From Phytophthora sp. 'mugwort' (lineage: Eukaryota > Oomycota > Peronosporomycetes > Peronosporales > Peronosporaceae): a DNA stretch of 42,872 nt. The notes under the pieces were generated by a model that ran no database searches, was not told the origin of the DNA, and worked only from the letters and a program-made list of their open reading frames with translations. The number at the start of each line of letters is the position of its first letter. The first letter of the stretch is position 1. The translations under genes and the position numbers were made by a program. The stretch lies in contig JAUCEF010000092.1 of NCBI GenBank assembly GCA_033558025.1, forward strand, positions 1 through 42,872, given 5' to 3'. Positions 18,061-27,752 of the stretch are shown in pieces.

Positions 18061-18441
18061 ATGTCAACAATTAATCAATTATTTTTAAAAAAACAAAAAC
18101 GTTTAGAAAAAAAAAAAAGAAATAAAAGTCCAGCTTTAAAACAATGTCCTCAACGTAAAGGTATTTGTTTAAAAGTTTATAATACAACACCTAAAAAACC
18201 AAATTCTGCTATGCGTAAAGTAGCAAAAGTACACCTATCTAGTAGGTATACAATAATTACTTATATTCCAGGTATTGGTCATACTTTACAAGAACATTCA
18301 ATAGTATTAGTTAGAGGAGGTCGTGTAAAAGATTTACCTGGAGTAAAATATCATGTAATTCGTGGTAAATATGATTTATTAGGGATTTATTCTCGAAAAA
18401 CATCAAGATCAAAATATGGAACTAAAATACGAAGAGTATAA
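18061..18441 (+). CDS. rps12: Ribosomal protein S12
   Basis: A 126-residue decoding-centre protein of the small subunit. It has the highly conserved [16 protein letters not shown] (residues about 42-57), [35 protein letters not shown], and the C-terminal SRSKYG basic end. The open frame continues upstream to 17986 inside trnV, but the ATG at 18061 gives the standard MSTINQL start. It overlaps the 5' end of the rps7 frame, the bacterial str order rps12-rps7. Confidence 0.97.
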   Translation: MSTINQLFLKKQKRLEKKKRNKSPALKQCPQRKGICLKVYNTTPKKPNSAMRKVAKVHLSSRYTIITYIPGIGHTLQEHSIVLVRGGRVKDLPGVKYHVIRGKYDLLGIYSRKTSRSKYGTKIRRV

Positions 18442-18847
18442 AATAAAAAAATTATTTATAAATATGTTATTAAAAAAAGGAAAAAAAACTTGTTCTGAAA
18501 ACATATTTATAAATATTTTAATTACTTTAAAAAAAATTACAAAACAAAAACCGAATTTTATTTTATTTAAATCAATTGAAAATTTATTACCGAAATTAAA
18601 AGCAATAAGTATTCCAAATAAAAAACGAAATAAAAAAAAAAAAAAAAAAGATAGATATTTTTTAATGCTTTTAAATGAAGATAAACAAATTAAAAAATCG
18701 ATATCGTGGTTACTTTTAAATGCAAATTTAAAAAACATAACAAACGAAATTATTCAAACTTCAAAAAATAAAAGTAAAACAATCAATACAAAAAAACAAT
18801 ATTATAAAAATATAAAAAAATTAAAATTTAATCTTATTTTTGATTAA
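18416..18847 (+). CDS. rps7: Ribosomal protein S7
   Basis: A 143-residue small-subunit head protein. The N-terminal pattern [30 protein letters not shown] matches the S7 motif (kfINmLMkdGKKslAexIxY). The C-terminal WLLLNA...[22 protein letters not shown] fits the S7 helix region. Two starts are possible. ATG at 18416 overlaps rps12 by 26 bases; ATG at 18464 starts at MLLKKGKK and would remove the IKKLFIN part of the motif, so 18416 is preferred. The middle carries a nine-lysine run. Confidence 0.88.
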   Translation: MELKYEEYKIKKLFINMLLKKGKKTCSENIFINILITLKKITKQKPNFILFKSIENLLPKLKAISIPNKKRNKKKKKKDRYFLMLLNEDKQIKKSISWLLLNANLKNITNEIIQTSKNKSKTINTKKQYYKNIKKLKFNLIFD

Positions 18848-18907
18848 TTTTTTTAAAATACATTATTTATCATTAAATAATTAATTATTACAAATTATAA
18901 AATTCTT

Positions 18908-19823
18908 ATGAAAAATTATTATTATATTAATAAAAAAAATTTACAAATAGAAACTACAACAAATGATTCTAATATCGATAAATTTCAAAATGATTTAAAA
19001 ATTTTAAAAGAAATTAGTAATAATATACAAAATACACAAAAACATCCTTATCATTTAGTAGATCCAAGTCCTTGGCCTTTTATAATTTCTTTTGGACTTT
19101 TTTTTTTAACTTTTGGTGGTGCTATGTATTTTCATGGTTATATTGGCAGTAATTTCTTAATTTTAACAGGATTTTTAATGATTATTTTAACAATGTATAC
19201 TTGGTTTCGTGATATAGTTAGAGAAGCTGTATATGAAGGTCAACATACTAAACAAGTACAATTAGGTTTAAGAAATGGTATGCTTTTATTTATTTTTAGT
19301 GAATTACTATTTTTTGTTAGTTTTTTTTGGGCTTTTTTTCATTCAGCTTTAGCACCAACACCTGAAATTGGATCTTTATGGCCACCATTAGGTATTGAAA
19401 CTGTTAATGCTTGGGGTATTCCTTTATTAAATACTGTAATATTATTATCATCTGGGGCAACTATTACTTGGGCACACCATTCAATAGTTTTTGGTGATAG
19501 AAAAAATGCTATTTTAAGTTTAATTATTACAATTTTATTAGCTTTTTTTTTTACTTTAATTCAAGCCTATGAATATATTGAAAGTACTTTTTCAATTTCT
19601 GATAGTATTTATGGTACAGACTTTTTTTTTATTAACAGGTTTTCATGGTATTCACGTTATTGTAGGTACTATTTTTATTATAGTAAGTACTATTAGATTA
19701 ATTAATCATCATTTTACAAAACAACATCATTTCGGTTTTGAAGCTGCAGCTTGGTATTGGCATTTTGTAGATGTTGTTTGGTTATTTTTATTTGTAGCAG
19801 TTTACTGGTGGGGAGGTAATTAA
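18908..19823 (+). CDS. cox3: Cytochrome c oxidase subunit III, with one frameshift near 19620
   Basis: Complex IV subunit III with seven helices. The first frame (from ATG 18908) carries [34 protein letters not shown] and [28 protein letters not shown] segments. The second carries [18 protein letters not shown] and [24 protein letters not shown], the family C-terminus. The switch falls at the ACAGAC-T9 run at 19617-19630. The total (916 bases) has one base too many for a single frame, so this is the only place where an extra base is the simplest fix. It has a hydrophilic N-terminal extension of about 40 residues. An assembly error is likely. Confidence 0.93.
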
Positions 19824-19847
19824 TTTATTAAAAAATTAATAATTTTT

Positions 19848-20567
19848 ATGGTTAGTCCTTTAGAACAATTTGAAATTTTACCTATTTTTCAAATACCTTT
19901 TGTATTTACTAATGCTTCTTTAATTTTAGTAATAGGTTTAGTTTATTTATATATATTTACATGTATAAAAACTAAATTTATTCCAACACGTTTTCAACAA
20001 ATTTTTGAAATGATTTTTAATATTACAATTGAATTAACTTATTCTAGTATAGGAAAAGCTGGTAAATATTTTGTTTCATTAATTTTTGTTGTTTTTTTTT
20101 TTATTTTATTATGTAATTTAATAGGAATGATTCCATACAGTTTTACTATAACAAGTCATTTAATTATTACGTTTACTTTAGCATTAACAATTTATTTAGG
20201 TTTTAATTTAATTGGAATTAAAAAACATAAATTTAATTTTTTAAATTTATTATTACCTAGTGGTGCAAGTATAGCATTAGTTCCCATCTTAGTACCTATT
20301 GAATTAGTTTCATACATTTTTCGTGTAATTAGTTTACCTGTACGATTATTTGCAAATATGATGGCTGGACATACTTTATTAAAAGTAATTGCAGGTTTTG
20401 CTTGGGCTATGTTAAATGTAAATAGTTTTATTTTTATGGCACATTTTATTCCATTAATAATTATTGTATTATTGGTTGGTTTAGAAATTGCTGTAGCTTT
20501 AATTCAGGCATATGTGTTTACGATTTTAACGTGTATGTATATAAATGATGCTTTAAATTTACATTAA
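19848..20567 (+). CDS. atp6: ATP synthase F0 subunit a
   Basis: A 239-residue proton-channel subunit of complex V. The essential Arg lies in RVISLPVRLFANMMAGHTLLKVIAGF (SLxxRLxxNxxAGH motif). The last helix segment GLEIAVALIQAYVFTILTCMYINDAL is typical. The frame is intact from ATG at 19848, 24 bases after cox3. trnD follows the stop. Confidence 0.97.
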   Translation: MVSPLEQFEILPIFQIPFVFTNASLILVIGLVYLYIFTCIKTKFIPTRFQQIFEMIFNITIELTYSSIGKAGKYFVSLIFVVFFFILLCNLIGMIPYSFTITSHLIITFTLALTIYLGFNLIGIKKHKFNFLNLLLPSGASIALVPILVPIELVSYIFRVISLPVRLFANMMAGHTLLKVIAGFAWAMLNVNSFIFMAHFIPLIIIVLLVGLEIAVALIQAYVFTILTCMYINDALNLH

Positions 20568-20603
20568 TAAAATATACAAAAATAAGATATAATATTTTAT
20601 ATT

Positions 20604-20677
20604 GGAAAAATAGCTCAGTTGGTTAGAGTGGTAGCTTGTCACGCTATAAGTCGCGGGTTCAAGTCCCGTTTTTTCCG
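20604..20677 (+). tRNA. trnD(guc): tRNA-Asp (anticodon GUC)
   Basis: Acceptor GGAAAAA/TTTTTCC, D-arm AGCTCAGTTGGTTAGAG, anticodon loop TTGTCAC, T-loop TTCAAGT. Confidence 0.93.
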
Positions 20678-20711
20678 TTTAAATTTATTATATTTAAAAA
20701 AATTTATAAAT

Positions 20712-21065
20712 ATGTTATTAAATTATTCAAATATTTTTATATTCTTAATATTAAGTTTATTTTTATCAATTTTAATTTTCATTTTATCTTTTAGTTTAAT
20801 TAAACAAAAAGATGATTTAGAAAAGTTAACAGCCTATGAATGTGGATTTAATCCTTATGATGATGCTAGAAAAATTTTTGATGTAAAATTTTATTTAGTA
20901 GCTATCCTTTTTATTATTTTTGATTTAGAAGCTGTTTTTATTTTTCCTTGGGTTTTAACTTTAAGTTCAAATTTTTCATGGGGATTTTGGACTATGATTG
21001 AATTTTTAGTTGAATTAGTTATAGGTTTTATTTATATTTGGTGTAGTGATGCTTTAGAATGGTAA
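20712..21065 (+). CDS. nad3: NADH dehydrogenase subunit 3
   Basis: A 117-residue complex I membrane subunit (NuoA). It carries LEKLTAYECGFNPYDDARKIFDVKFYLVAILFIIFDLEAVFIFPW, including the Cys of the TM1-2 loop that marks the active/deactive transition and the conserved FDLE. The open frame begins upstream inside trnD (20619), but the ATG at 20712 clears the tRNA and gives the standard N-terminal helix. Confidence 0.96.
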   Translation: MLLNYSNIFIFLILSLFLSILIFILSFSLIKQKDDLEKLTAYECGFNPYDDARKIFDVKFYLVAILFIIFDLEAVFIFPWVLTLSSNFSWGFWTMIEFLVELVIGFIYIWCSDALEW

Positions 21066-21255
21066 ATTATTTAAAAATATAAAAAAATTTATTGTTATTA
21101 AATTAAAAAAATTTTTATAAAATTATTTTAACTATATTAATTTTAATATAATTTTTTTTAATAAAATTATATTTTAATTTAAAATTAGTTAAAGTATATA
21201 ATAATATTATATATAATTTAAAATTTTTTATATAATTAAATATTCTAAAAAAGTT

Positions 21256-21267
21256 TATTCTTTAAGA
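21256..21267 (+). promoter_or_regulatory. Shared 12-base spacer motif upstream of atp9
   Basis: TATTCTTTAAGA sits 36 bases before atp9, at the end of a 238-base AT-rich spacer after nad3. It is identical to the sites before cox2 and nad5. Promoter or processing function is inferred only from recurrence. Confidence 0.3.
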
Positions 21268-21279
21268 TATTTTAAATAA

Positions 21280-21531
<252 letters not shown>

Positions 21532-21548
21532 TTAAAATTAAATCCTGA

Positions 21549-21582
21549 AAAATATGATAAAAATTAATTTTTATCGTATTTT
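21549..21582 (+). terminator. 34-bp palindrome after atp9
   Basis: AAAATATGATAAAAATT (21549-21565) and AATTTTTATCGTATTTT (21566-21582) are reverse complements apart from one G-T pair, with no loop base between them. It starts 17 bases after the atp9 stop. A possible mRNA 3'-end structure. Confidence 0.45.
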
Positions 21583-21694
21583 ATGTTATATATATACTAA
21601 TACTGGTTATAGTATTTATTTTAGAAAAAAAATTATTTATTTTTTTAATATATAAATATTTATAATTATAAATATTTATAATTATTTTTTATTT

Positions 21695-22261
21695 ATGAAA
21701 GTATTAAAAAAATTTAGTCAATATTTATTACAGATTTTACCAATAATAAATTATACTTTATATAAAAATGAATTATGTATAAATATTTCTACAAAAAATT
21801 TAATTCCTATTTTATTTTTTTTAAAAAATCATACAAATACTCAATTTAAAGTATTATCAGAAATTTGTGTTATAGATTATATTAATAAAAAAAAACGTTT
21901 TGAAATAATTTATAATTTATTAAGTATTCGTTTTAATAGTCGTTTAAAAATTAAAATAATAATTAATGAATTACAACCGGTAGATTCAATTATAAAAATA
22001 TATCAATCAGCCAATTGGTGTGAAAGAGAAGTTTGGGATATGTTTGGTATTTTTTTTTTATACCATCCCGATTTAAGACGGATTTTAACAGATTATGGTT
22101 TTGAAGGACATCCTTTACGTAAAGATTTCCCTTTAAGTGGTTTTTTAGAAATTTTTTATAATGAATTAAAAAAACGTGTTGTTTATGAACCCATTAATTT
22201 ATCACAACAATACCGATTATTTGAATTTAATAATCCTTGGAATAATAAAATAAATATGTAA
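21695..22261 (+). CDS. nad9: NADH dehydrogenase subunit 9 (30-kDa subunit)
   Basis: A 188-residue peripheral complex I subunit (NuoC). The family signature is SANWCEREVWDMFGIFFLYHPDLRRILTDYGFEGHPLRKDFPLSG, near residues 105-150. The N-terminal alpha/beta half is AT-biased, but the EICVIDYINKKKRFEIIYNLLSI segment fits. The frame is intact from ATG at 21695. cob follows. Confidence 0.96.
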   Translation: MKVLKKFSQYLLQILPIINYTLYKNELCINISTKNLIPILFFLKNHTNTQFKVLSEICVIDYINKKKRFEIIYNLLSIRFNSRLKIKIIINELQPVDSIIKIYQSANWCEREVWDMFGIFFLYHPDLRRILTDYGFEGHPLRKDFPLSGFLEIFYNELKKRVVYEPINLSQQYRLFEFNNPWNNKINM

Positions 22262-22308
22262 TATTTTATTAATTATTTTTGCTTTTAGGTAATTTTTCAT
22301 TTCATATT

Positions 22309-23484
22309 ATGAGATGGAATAAAAAATCATTATTTGCGATTCTTAATAATCATTTAATAGATTATCCTACACCTATTAATTTAAATTATTTTTTTGGATT
22401 CGGTTCGTTAGCTGGTATTATGTTAGTAATACAAATTTTAACAGGTATTTTTTTAGCAATGCATTATACTCCACATATTGATTTAGCTTTTAATAGTGTT
22501 GAACATATTATGAGAGATGTAAATAATGGTTGGTTAATTAGATATACACATGCAAATGGAGCATCTTTTTTTTTTATTGTTGTATATATTCATATTTTTC
22601 GTGGTTTATATTATGGTTCTTATATCACACCAAGAGAAGCTATATGGTCTTCTGGTGTAATTATTTTTATTTTAATGATGGCTACAGCTTTTATGGGTTA
22701 TGTTTTACCTTGGGGACAAATGAGTTTTTGGGGTGCAACTGTTATTACTAATTTATTTTCTGCAATACCCTTAATAGGAAAAGATATTGTTGATTGGCTT
22801 TGGGGCGGATTTGCTGTTGATAATCCAACATTAAATCGTTTTTTTAGTTTACATTTTACATTACCTTTTATAATTGTGGGTGCCGTATTGATACATTTAA
22901 TTTTATTACATGAAGTTGGTTCAAATAATCCTTTAGGTATTACATTAAAAAATGAAAATATACCTTTTTATCCATATTTTTATACTAAAGATTTATTTGG
23001 ATTAATGATCTTATTTTTGATTTTCTTTATTTTTATTTTTTTTTATCCTAATACATTAGGTCATCCCGATAATTATATTGAAGCAAATCCAATGAAAACA
23101 CCTTTACATATCGTACCAGAATGGTATTTTTTACCGTTTTATGCAATTTTAAGATCTATTCCTAATAAAATTGGCGGTGTTATAGCTATGTTTGGTTCAT
23201 TACTTATTTTATTAACAATACCTTTTACAAATTCATCTGAAATTAGAAGTACAGCTTTTAGACCTATATTTAAAATTTGTTATTGGTTATTAGTTATAGC
23301 TTTTTTATTATTAGGTTGGGTTGGACAATGTCCAGTTGAATATCCTTATACTGAAATTGGTATTATAAGTATGATTTATTATTTTTTTTTTTTTATAATA
23401 ATTATACCATTTTTAGGTAAATTAGAAACTTATTTAGTACGTTATAATATTAATAAAAAATCTTTAATAAATAAAAATAAATAA
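22309..23484 (+). CDS. cob: Apocytochrome b
   Basis: A 391-residue complex III core with two b hemes. Conserved parts are [30 protein letters not shown] (heme ligands), [26 protein letters not shown] (Qo region), [33 protein letters not shown], and [25 protein letters not shown] (the PEWY motif). The frame extends upstream to a TTG at 22279, but the ATG at 22309 (MRWNKKSLF) gives the usual N-terminus. The inverted repeat begins 7 bases after its stop. Confidence 0.97.
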   Translation: MRWNKKSLFAILNNHLIDYPTPINLNYFFGFGSLAGIMLVIQILTGIFLAMHYTPHIDLAFNSVEHIMRDVNNGWLIRYTHANGASFFFIVVYIHIFRGLYYGSYITPREAIWSSGVIIFILMMATAFMGYVLPWGQMSFWGATVITNLFSAIPLIGKDIVDWLWGGFAVDNPTLNRFFSLHFTLPFIIVGAVLIHLILLHEVGSNNPLGITLKNENIPFYPYFYTKDLFGLMILFLIFFIFIFFYPNTLGHPDNYIEANPMKTPLHIVPEWYFLPFYAILRSIPNKIGGVIAMFGSLLILLTIPFTNSSEIRSTAFRPIFKICYWLLVIAFLLLGWVGQCPVEYPYTEIGIISMIYYFFFFIIIIPFLGKLETYLVRYNINKKSLINKNK

Positions 23485-23491
23485 TTTAAAT

Positions 23492-25063
23492 TGTATTCAT
23501 TGTACACGTTGTGTACGTTTTGCTAATGAAATTTGTGGAATTGACGGTTTAGGTACAACAGGTCGTGGTAATAAAACTGAAATTAATTTTTATTCTTCAA
23601 ATATTTTTAAATCCGAATTTTCTGGTAATTTAGTAGATTTATGTCCTGTTGGTGCATTAACTTCTAAACCCTATACTTTTAAAGCACGTTCTTGGGAATT
23701 AAAAAAAAAAGAGGGTATTGCTATTTTAGATAGTATTGGTTCAAATATTAAAATTGATATTTTTAATAATGAAATTATACGTATTTTACCTAAAACTAAT
23801 TTTAATATTAATAAAGAATGGATATCAGATAAAACAAGATATTTTTTTGATAGTTTAAAATATCAACGATTAAAATATCCATTATTAAAAGATAATCAAA
23901 ACAATTTTCATAGGATTTCTTGGTTAGATGCTCTAAATATTATTAATAAAAAATTGATAATTACAGATAGTTTTAATGCTAAAAGTATTATTGGTGATTT
24001 AACTGATTTAGAATCTCTTTTTTTATTAAAAAAAAATTTAAATAAATTAGGAATTTCAAATGTAAATTATGAACAATTTTTAAAAAATCGACAAATTAAG
24101 ATAAATTCTGATTTAGCTTCAAATTTTTTATTTAATAATACTTTAAAATCTATTGAAGAATCTGATGTTTGTTTAATAATTGGTAGTGATATTCGTCAAG
24201 AAGGTTCTATTTTAAATATTCATTTAATTAATCGTTTAAAAAAAGGAAATTTTAAAATAGCATATATCGGTAATAAAATTAATTTTACTTATCCAGTAAA
24301 ACATTTAGGATTAACTTTTAAAACTTTAATAAATATTATTTTAGGAAAACATGTATTTTGTAAACAATTAAAAAAAGCAAAAAAACCTTTAATTATTATA
24401 GGTAGTAATATTTTAAATCAAAAAAATGGTTTTTTTTTATTATCAAAATTAAAAAATTTATCATTTATTAACCATAATATTAATTTCTTTAATTTTCAAA
24501 CTTCTTTAATTAATTTTTTTGAAATTACTTTTCCAAAATCATTAAATATGTTAAATAATTCAAAATTATATTATTTATTTAATACAAATTTACAAAATAA
24601 ATTAAAAATAACTAAAAATAGTTTTGTTATTTATCAAGGACATCATTTTACTAAAGATGCTCAAAATTCAAATCTAATTTTACCTGGATTAACTTTTTTA
24701 GAAAAAAATGGAATGTATATTAATTTAGAAGGTTTTATTCAAAAAAATGAACAAATTTTAAATGTAAATATAGAACAACGTAAAGATTCTATAATTTATA
24801 GAAATCTTTATAAATTTTTATTAAATAAAAATCAATCTAAATCAGAAGCTTTTTTAAAAATTAAAGATATTTTACCTTATTTATTAAAAAAAAAAATAAA
24901 AATTATTTATAATTTTAGTTTTAATAAAAAATTTTTAAAAATTAATATTAATTTTTTAGATTCATTAATTAAAAATAATTATTATACAAATATATTAGAA
25001 CAATATTCAAAAATATTGATTAATTCTAATAAAATTTTCAAAAATCAATCAAAATTATTATGA
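23492..25063 (+). pseudogene. nad11: 5'-truncated duplicate of nad11 (inverted-repeat copy)
   Basis: An open frame of 523 codons with no start codon at its head, beginning at the nad11 codons for [10 protein letters not shown] (an iron-sulfur cysteine cluster). It ends in TGA, overlapping the nad1 start by 4 bases (ATGA). It lacks the N-terminal 2Fe-2S part and the first 4Fe-4S cysteines that are present only in the minus-strand copy. It follows cob by 7 bases. Its frame is unbroken, in contrast to the full copy, so it shows the correct reading for the shared part. It is probably non-functional as a separate protein. Confidence 0.85.
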
Positions 25064-26040
25064 TATACACAATTTTAAAATTTTTAATTTTCATATTACC
25101 TTTATTAATTGCTGTGGCTTATTTTACTTTAGTTGAACGTAAAATATTAGCTTCTATTCAAAGAAGAAGAGGACCTAATGTTGTAGGTACTTTTGGATTA
25201 TTACAACCATTAGCTGATGGTCTTAAATTATTCGTAAAAGAAACAATTTTACCAAGTAATGCTGATGTAATTTTATTTATATTTGCACCTATTTTAGCTT
25301 TTTTTTTAAGTCTATTAAGTTGGACAATAATACCTTTAGGTTTTGGTATGTTTTTTACTGAATTAAATATTGGTATTTTATATTTAATAGCAATTTCATC
25401 TTTAGGTGTATACGGTGTTATTATAGGTGGTTGGTCAAGTAATTCTAAATATTCGTTTTTAGGGGCTTTAAGATCAACAGCACAAATGATTTCATATGAA
25501 TTAACTATTGGGTTTTCAATTCTTTCAGTAATTGTTTGTGCAAAATCTTTAAATTTAATTTCTATTATTTGGGCACAAAAAACGGTATGGTATTGTTTTC
25601 CTCTTTTTCCTATTTTTATAATTTTTTTTATATCTTGTTTAGCAGAAACAAATCGACATCCCTTTGATTTACCTGAAGCTGAAGCTGAATTAGTTTCAGG
25701 TTATAATGTAGAATATTCTGCAATGGGTTTTGCATTATTTTTTTTAGGTGAATATGCTAATATGTTATTAATGAGTAGTTTAACTACGATTTTATTTTTA
25801 GGTGGTTGGTTAGCACCTTTCCCTTTTAGTATAAATTGTATTAATTTTTTACCCGGATCTTTTTGGTTTAGTATTAAAATTTGTTTTTTTGTTGTTTTAT
25901 TTGTAGTTGCTCGAGCTATTTTACCTCGATATCGTTATGACCAATTAATGCGTTTAGGTTGGAAAGTATTTCTACCTTTTTCATTATCCTGGTTTTTATA
26001 TACTGCAAGTATTTTAATAAGTTTTAATTGGTTAATTTAA
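25060..26040 (+). CDS. nad1: NADH dehydrogenase subunit 1, copy in left arm
   Basis: A 326-residue complex I membrane subunit (NuoH) at the quinone entrance. Hallmarks are [40 protein letters not shown] near residue 22 and [41 protein letters not shown] in the middle, followed by [25 protein letters not shown]. It starts at an ATG overlapping the nad11 stop, which is typical of tight operon spacing. This copy is intact; the right-arm copy has a one-base deletion. Confidence 0.97.
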   Translation: MIYTILKFLIFILPLLIAVAYFTLVERKILASIQRRRGPNVVGTFGLLQPLADGLKLFVKETILPSNADVILFIFAPILAFFLSLLSWTIIPLGFGMFFTELNIGILYLIAISSLGVYGVIIGGWSSNSKYSFLGALRSTAQMISYELTIGFSILSVIVCAKSLNLISIIWAQKTVWYCFPLFPIFIIFFISCLAETNRHPFDLPEAEAELVSGYNVEYSAMGFALFFLGEYANMLLMSSLTTILFLGGWLAPFPFSINCINFLPGSFWFSIKICFFVVLFVVARAILPRYRYDQLMRLGWKVFLPFSLSWFLYTASILISFNWLI

Positions 26041-26042
26041 TT

Positions 26043-26345
26043 ATGAATATTTTAAATCATTTTATTTTTACTTTTTTTTTATTCTGTCTTGGATTATTTG
26101 GTATAATTTTAAATAGACAGAATATTATTATTATTTTAATGTCTATTGAATTATTATTATTATCAATTAATTTAAATTTTATTTATTTTGCAGTTTTAAT
26201 TGATGATATAATAGGACAAGTTTTTTCTTTATTAATTTTAACAGTAGCTGCAGCAGAATCAGCTATTGGATTAGCTATTATGATTATTTTCTTTAAATTA
26301 TATGGAGATATTTCAATTTATAAAATAAATTTATTATCATTATAA
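26043..26345 (+). CDS. nad4L: NADH dehydrogenase subunit 4L, copy in left arm
   Basis: A 100-residue, three-helix complex I subunit (NuoK). The conserved region is IIIILMSIELLLLSINLNFI, with its membrane Glu, and ILTVAAAESAIGLAIMI, with the second Glu. The ATG at 26043 is preferred over an upstream TTG. The last codons (LLSL, stop) lie exactly in the hairpin tip of the inverted repeat, and its final 55 or so bases form the unit of the 67-bp tandem repeat. Confidence 0.96.
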   Translation: MNILNHFIFTFFLFCLGLFGIILNRQNIIIILMSIELLLLSINLNFIYFAVLIDDIIGQVFSLLILTVAAAESAIGLAIMIIFFKLYGDISIYKINLLSL

Positions 26346-26529
26346 TAAATTTATTTTATAAATTGAAATATCTCCATATAATTTAAAGAAAATAAATTTA
26401 TTATAATGATAATAAATTTATTTTATAAATTGAAATATCTCCATATAATTTAAAGAAAATAAATTTATTATAATGATAATAAATTTATTTTATAAATTGA
26501 AATATCTCCATATAATTTAAAGAAAATAA
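26342..26529. repeat. 67-bp tandem repeat at the tip of the inverted repeat (about 2.8 copies)
   Basis: The landmark GAAATATCTCC recurs at 26365, 26432 and 26499, exactly 67 bases apart. Units run 26342-26408, 26409-26475 and 26476-26529 (partial). Each unit is the reverse complement of the nad4L 3' end plus a few bases. Read outward from the right-arm nad4L, the gene's own end is repeated in tandem up to the hairpin, where the sequence turns back into the left arm. The layout resembles subterminal or telomeric repeats of linear mtDNAs. Confidence 0.93.
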
Positions 26530-26770
26530 TCATAATAGCTAATCCAATAGCTGATTCTGCTGCAGCTACTGTTAAAATTAATAAAGAAAAAACTTGTCCT
26601 ATTATATCATCAATTAAAACTGCAAAATAAATAAAATTTAAATTAATTGATAATAATAATAATTCAATAGACATTAAAATAATAATAATATTCTGTCTAT
26701 TTAAAATTATACCAAATAATCCAAGACAGAATAAAAAAAAAGTAAAAATAAAATGATTTAAAATATTCAT
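26468..26770 (-). CDS. nad4L: NADH dehydrogenase subunit 4L, copy in right arm
   Basis: Identical in length and translation to the left-arm copy (100 residues). It ends where the 67-bp tandem repeats begin. Duplicate dosage of nad4L and nad1 is a consequence of the inverted repeat. Confidence 0.95.
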   Translation of the reverse strand: MNILNHFIFTFFLFCLGLFGIILNRQNIIIILMSIELLLLSINLNFIYFAVLIDDIIGQVFSLLILTVAAAESAIGLAIMIIFFKLYGDISIYKINLLSL

Positions 26771-26772
26771 AA

Positions 26773-27752
26773 TTAAATTAACCAATTAAAACTTATTAAA
26801 ATACTTGCAGTATATAAAAACCAGGATAATGAAAAAGGTAGAAATACTTTCCAACCTAAACGCATTAATTGGTCATAACGATATCGAGGTAAAATAGCTC
26901 GAGCAACTACAAATAAAACAACAAAAAAACAAATTTTAATACTAAACCAAAAAGATCCGGGTAAAAAATTAATACAATTTATACTAAAAGGGAAAGGTGC
27001 TAACCAACCACCTAAAAATAAAATCGTAGTTAAACTACTCATTAATAACATATTAGCATATTCACCTAAAAAAAATAATGCAAAACCCATTGCAGAATAT
27101 TCTACATTATAACCTGAAACTAATTCAGCTTCAGCTTCAGGTAAATCAAAGGGATGTCGATTTGTTTCTGCTAAACAAGATATAAAAAAATTATAAAAAT
27201 AGGAAAAAGAGGAAAACAATACCATACCGTTTTTTGTGCCCAAATAATAGAAATTAAATTTAAAGATTTTGCACAAACAATTACTGAAAGAATTGAAAAC
27301 CCAATAGTTAATTCATATGAAATCATTTGTGCTGTTGATCTTAAAGCCCCTAAAAACGAATATTTAGAATTACTTGACCAACCACCTATAATAACACCGT
27401 ATACACCTAAAGATGAAATTGCTATTAAATATAAAATACCAATATTTAATTCAGTAAAAAACATACCAAAACCTAAAGGTATTATTGTCCAACTTAATAG
27501 ACTTAAAAAAAAAGCTAAAATAGGTGCAAATATAAATAAAATTACATCAGCATTACTTGGTAAAATTGTTTCTTTTACGAATAATTTAAGACCATCAGCT
27601 AATGGTTGTAATAATCCAAAAGTACCTACAACATTAGGTCCTCTTCTTCTTTGAATAGAAGCTAATATTTTACGTTCAACTAAAGTAAAATAAGCCACAG
27701 CAATTAATAAAGGTAATATGAAAATTAAAAATTTTAAAATTGTGTATATCAT
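26773..27752 (-). CDS. nad1: NADH dehydrogenase subunit 1, copy in right arm, one-base deletion
   Basis: Same gene as 25060-26040 but one base shorter. The A-run at about 27183-27189 has 7 A where the left arm has 8, so the frame breaks after the FPIFIIF segment and resumes in another frame at [20 protein letters not shown]. Because the other copy is intact and the change is a homopolymer, I read this as a sequence error, or else as a decayed duplicate. Confidence 0.9.

Larger units (their letters stand above)
23492..26345 (+). repeat. Inverted repeat, left arm (about 2.85 kb)
   Basis: The left arm starts at TGTATTCATTGTACACG inside nad11 coding sequence and runs through the nad11 3' part, nad1 and nad4L. 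It matches the reverse complement of 26468-29317. By my reading the arms differ only by four single-base deletions in the right arm: one in nad1, three in nad11. The left flank is cob; the right flank is the nad11 5' part. The two arms face each other and meet at a hairpin tip at 26338-26341. Confidence 0.95.

Noticed and set aside
18409..18738. Minus-strand ORF opposite rps7
   Set aside because: It is a shadow of rps7; the plus strand has S7 motifs.
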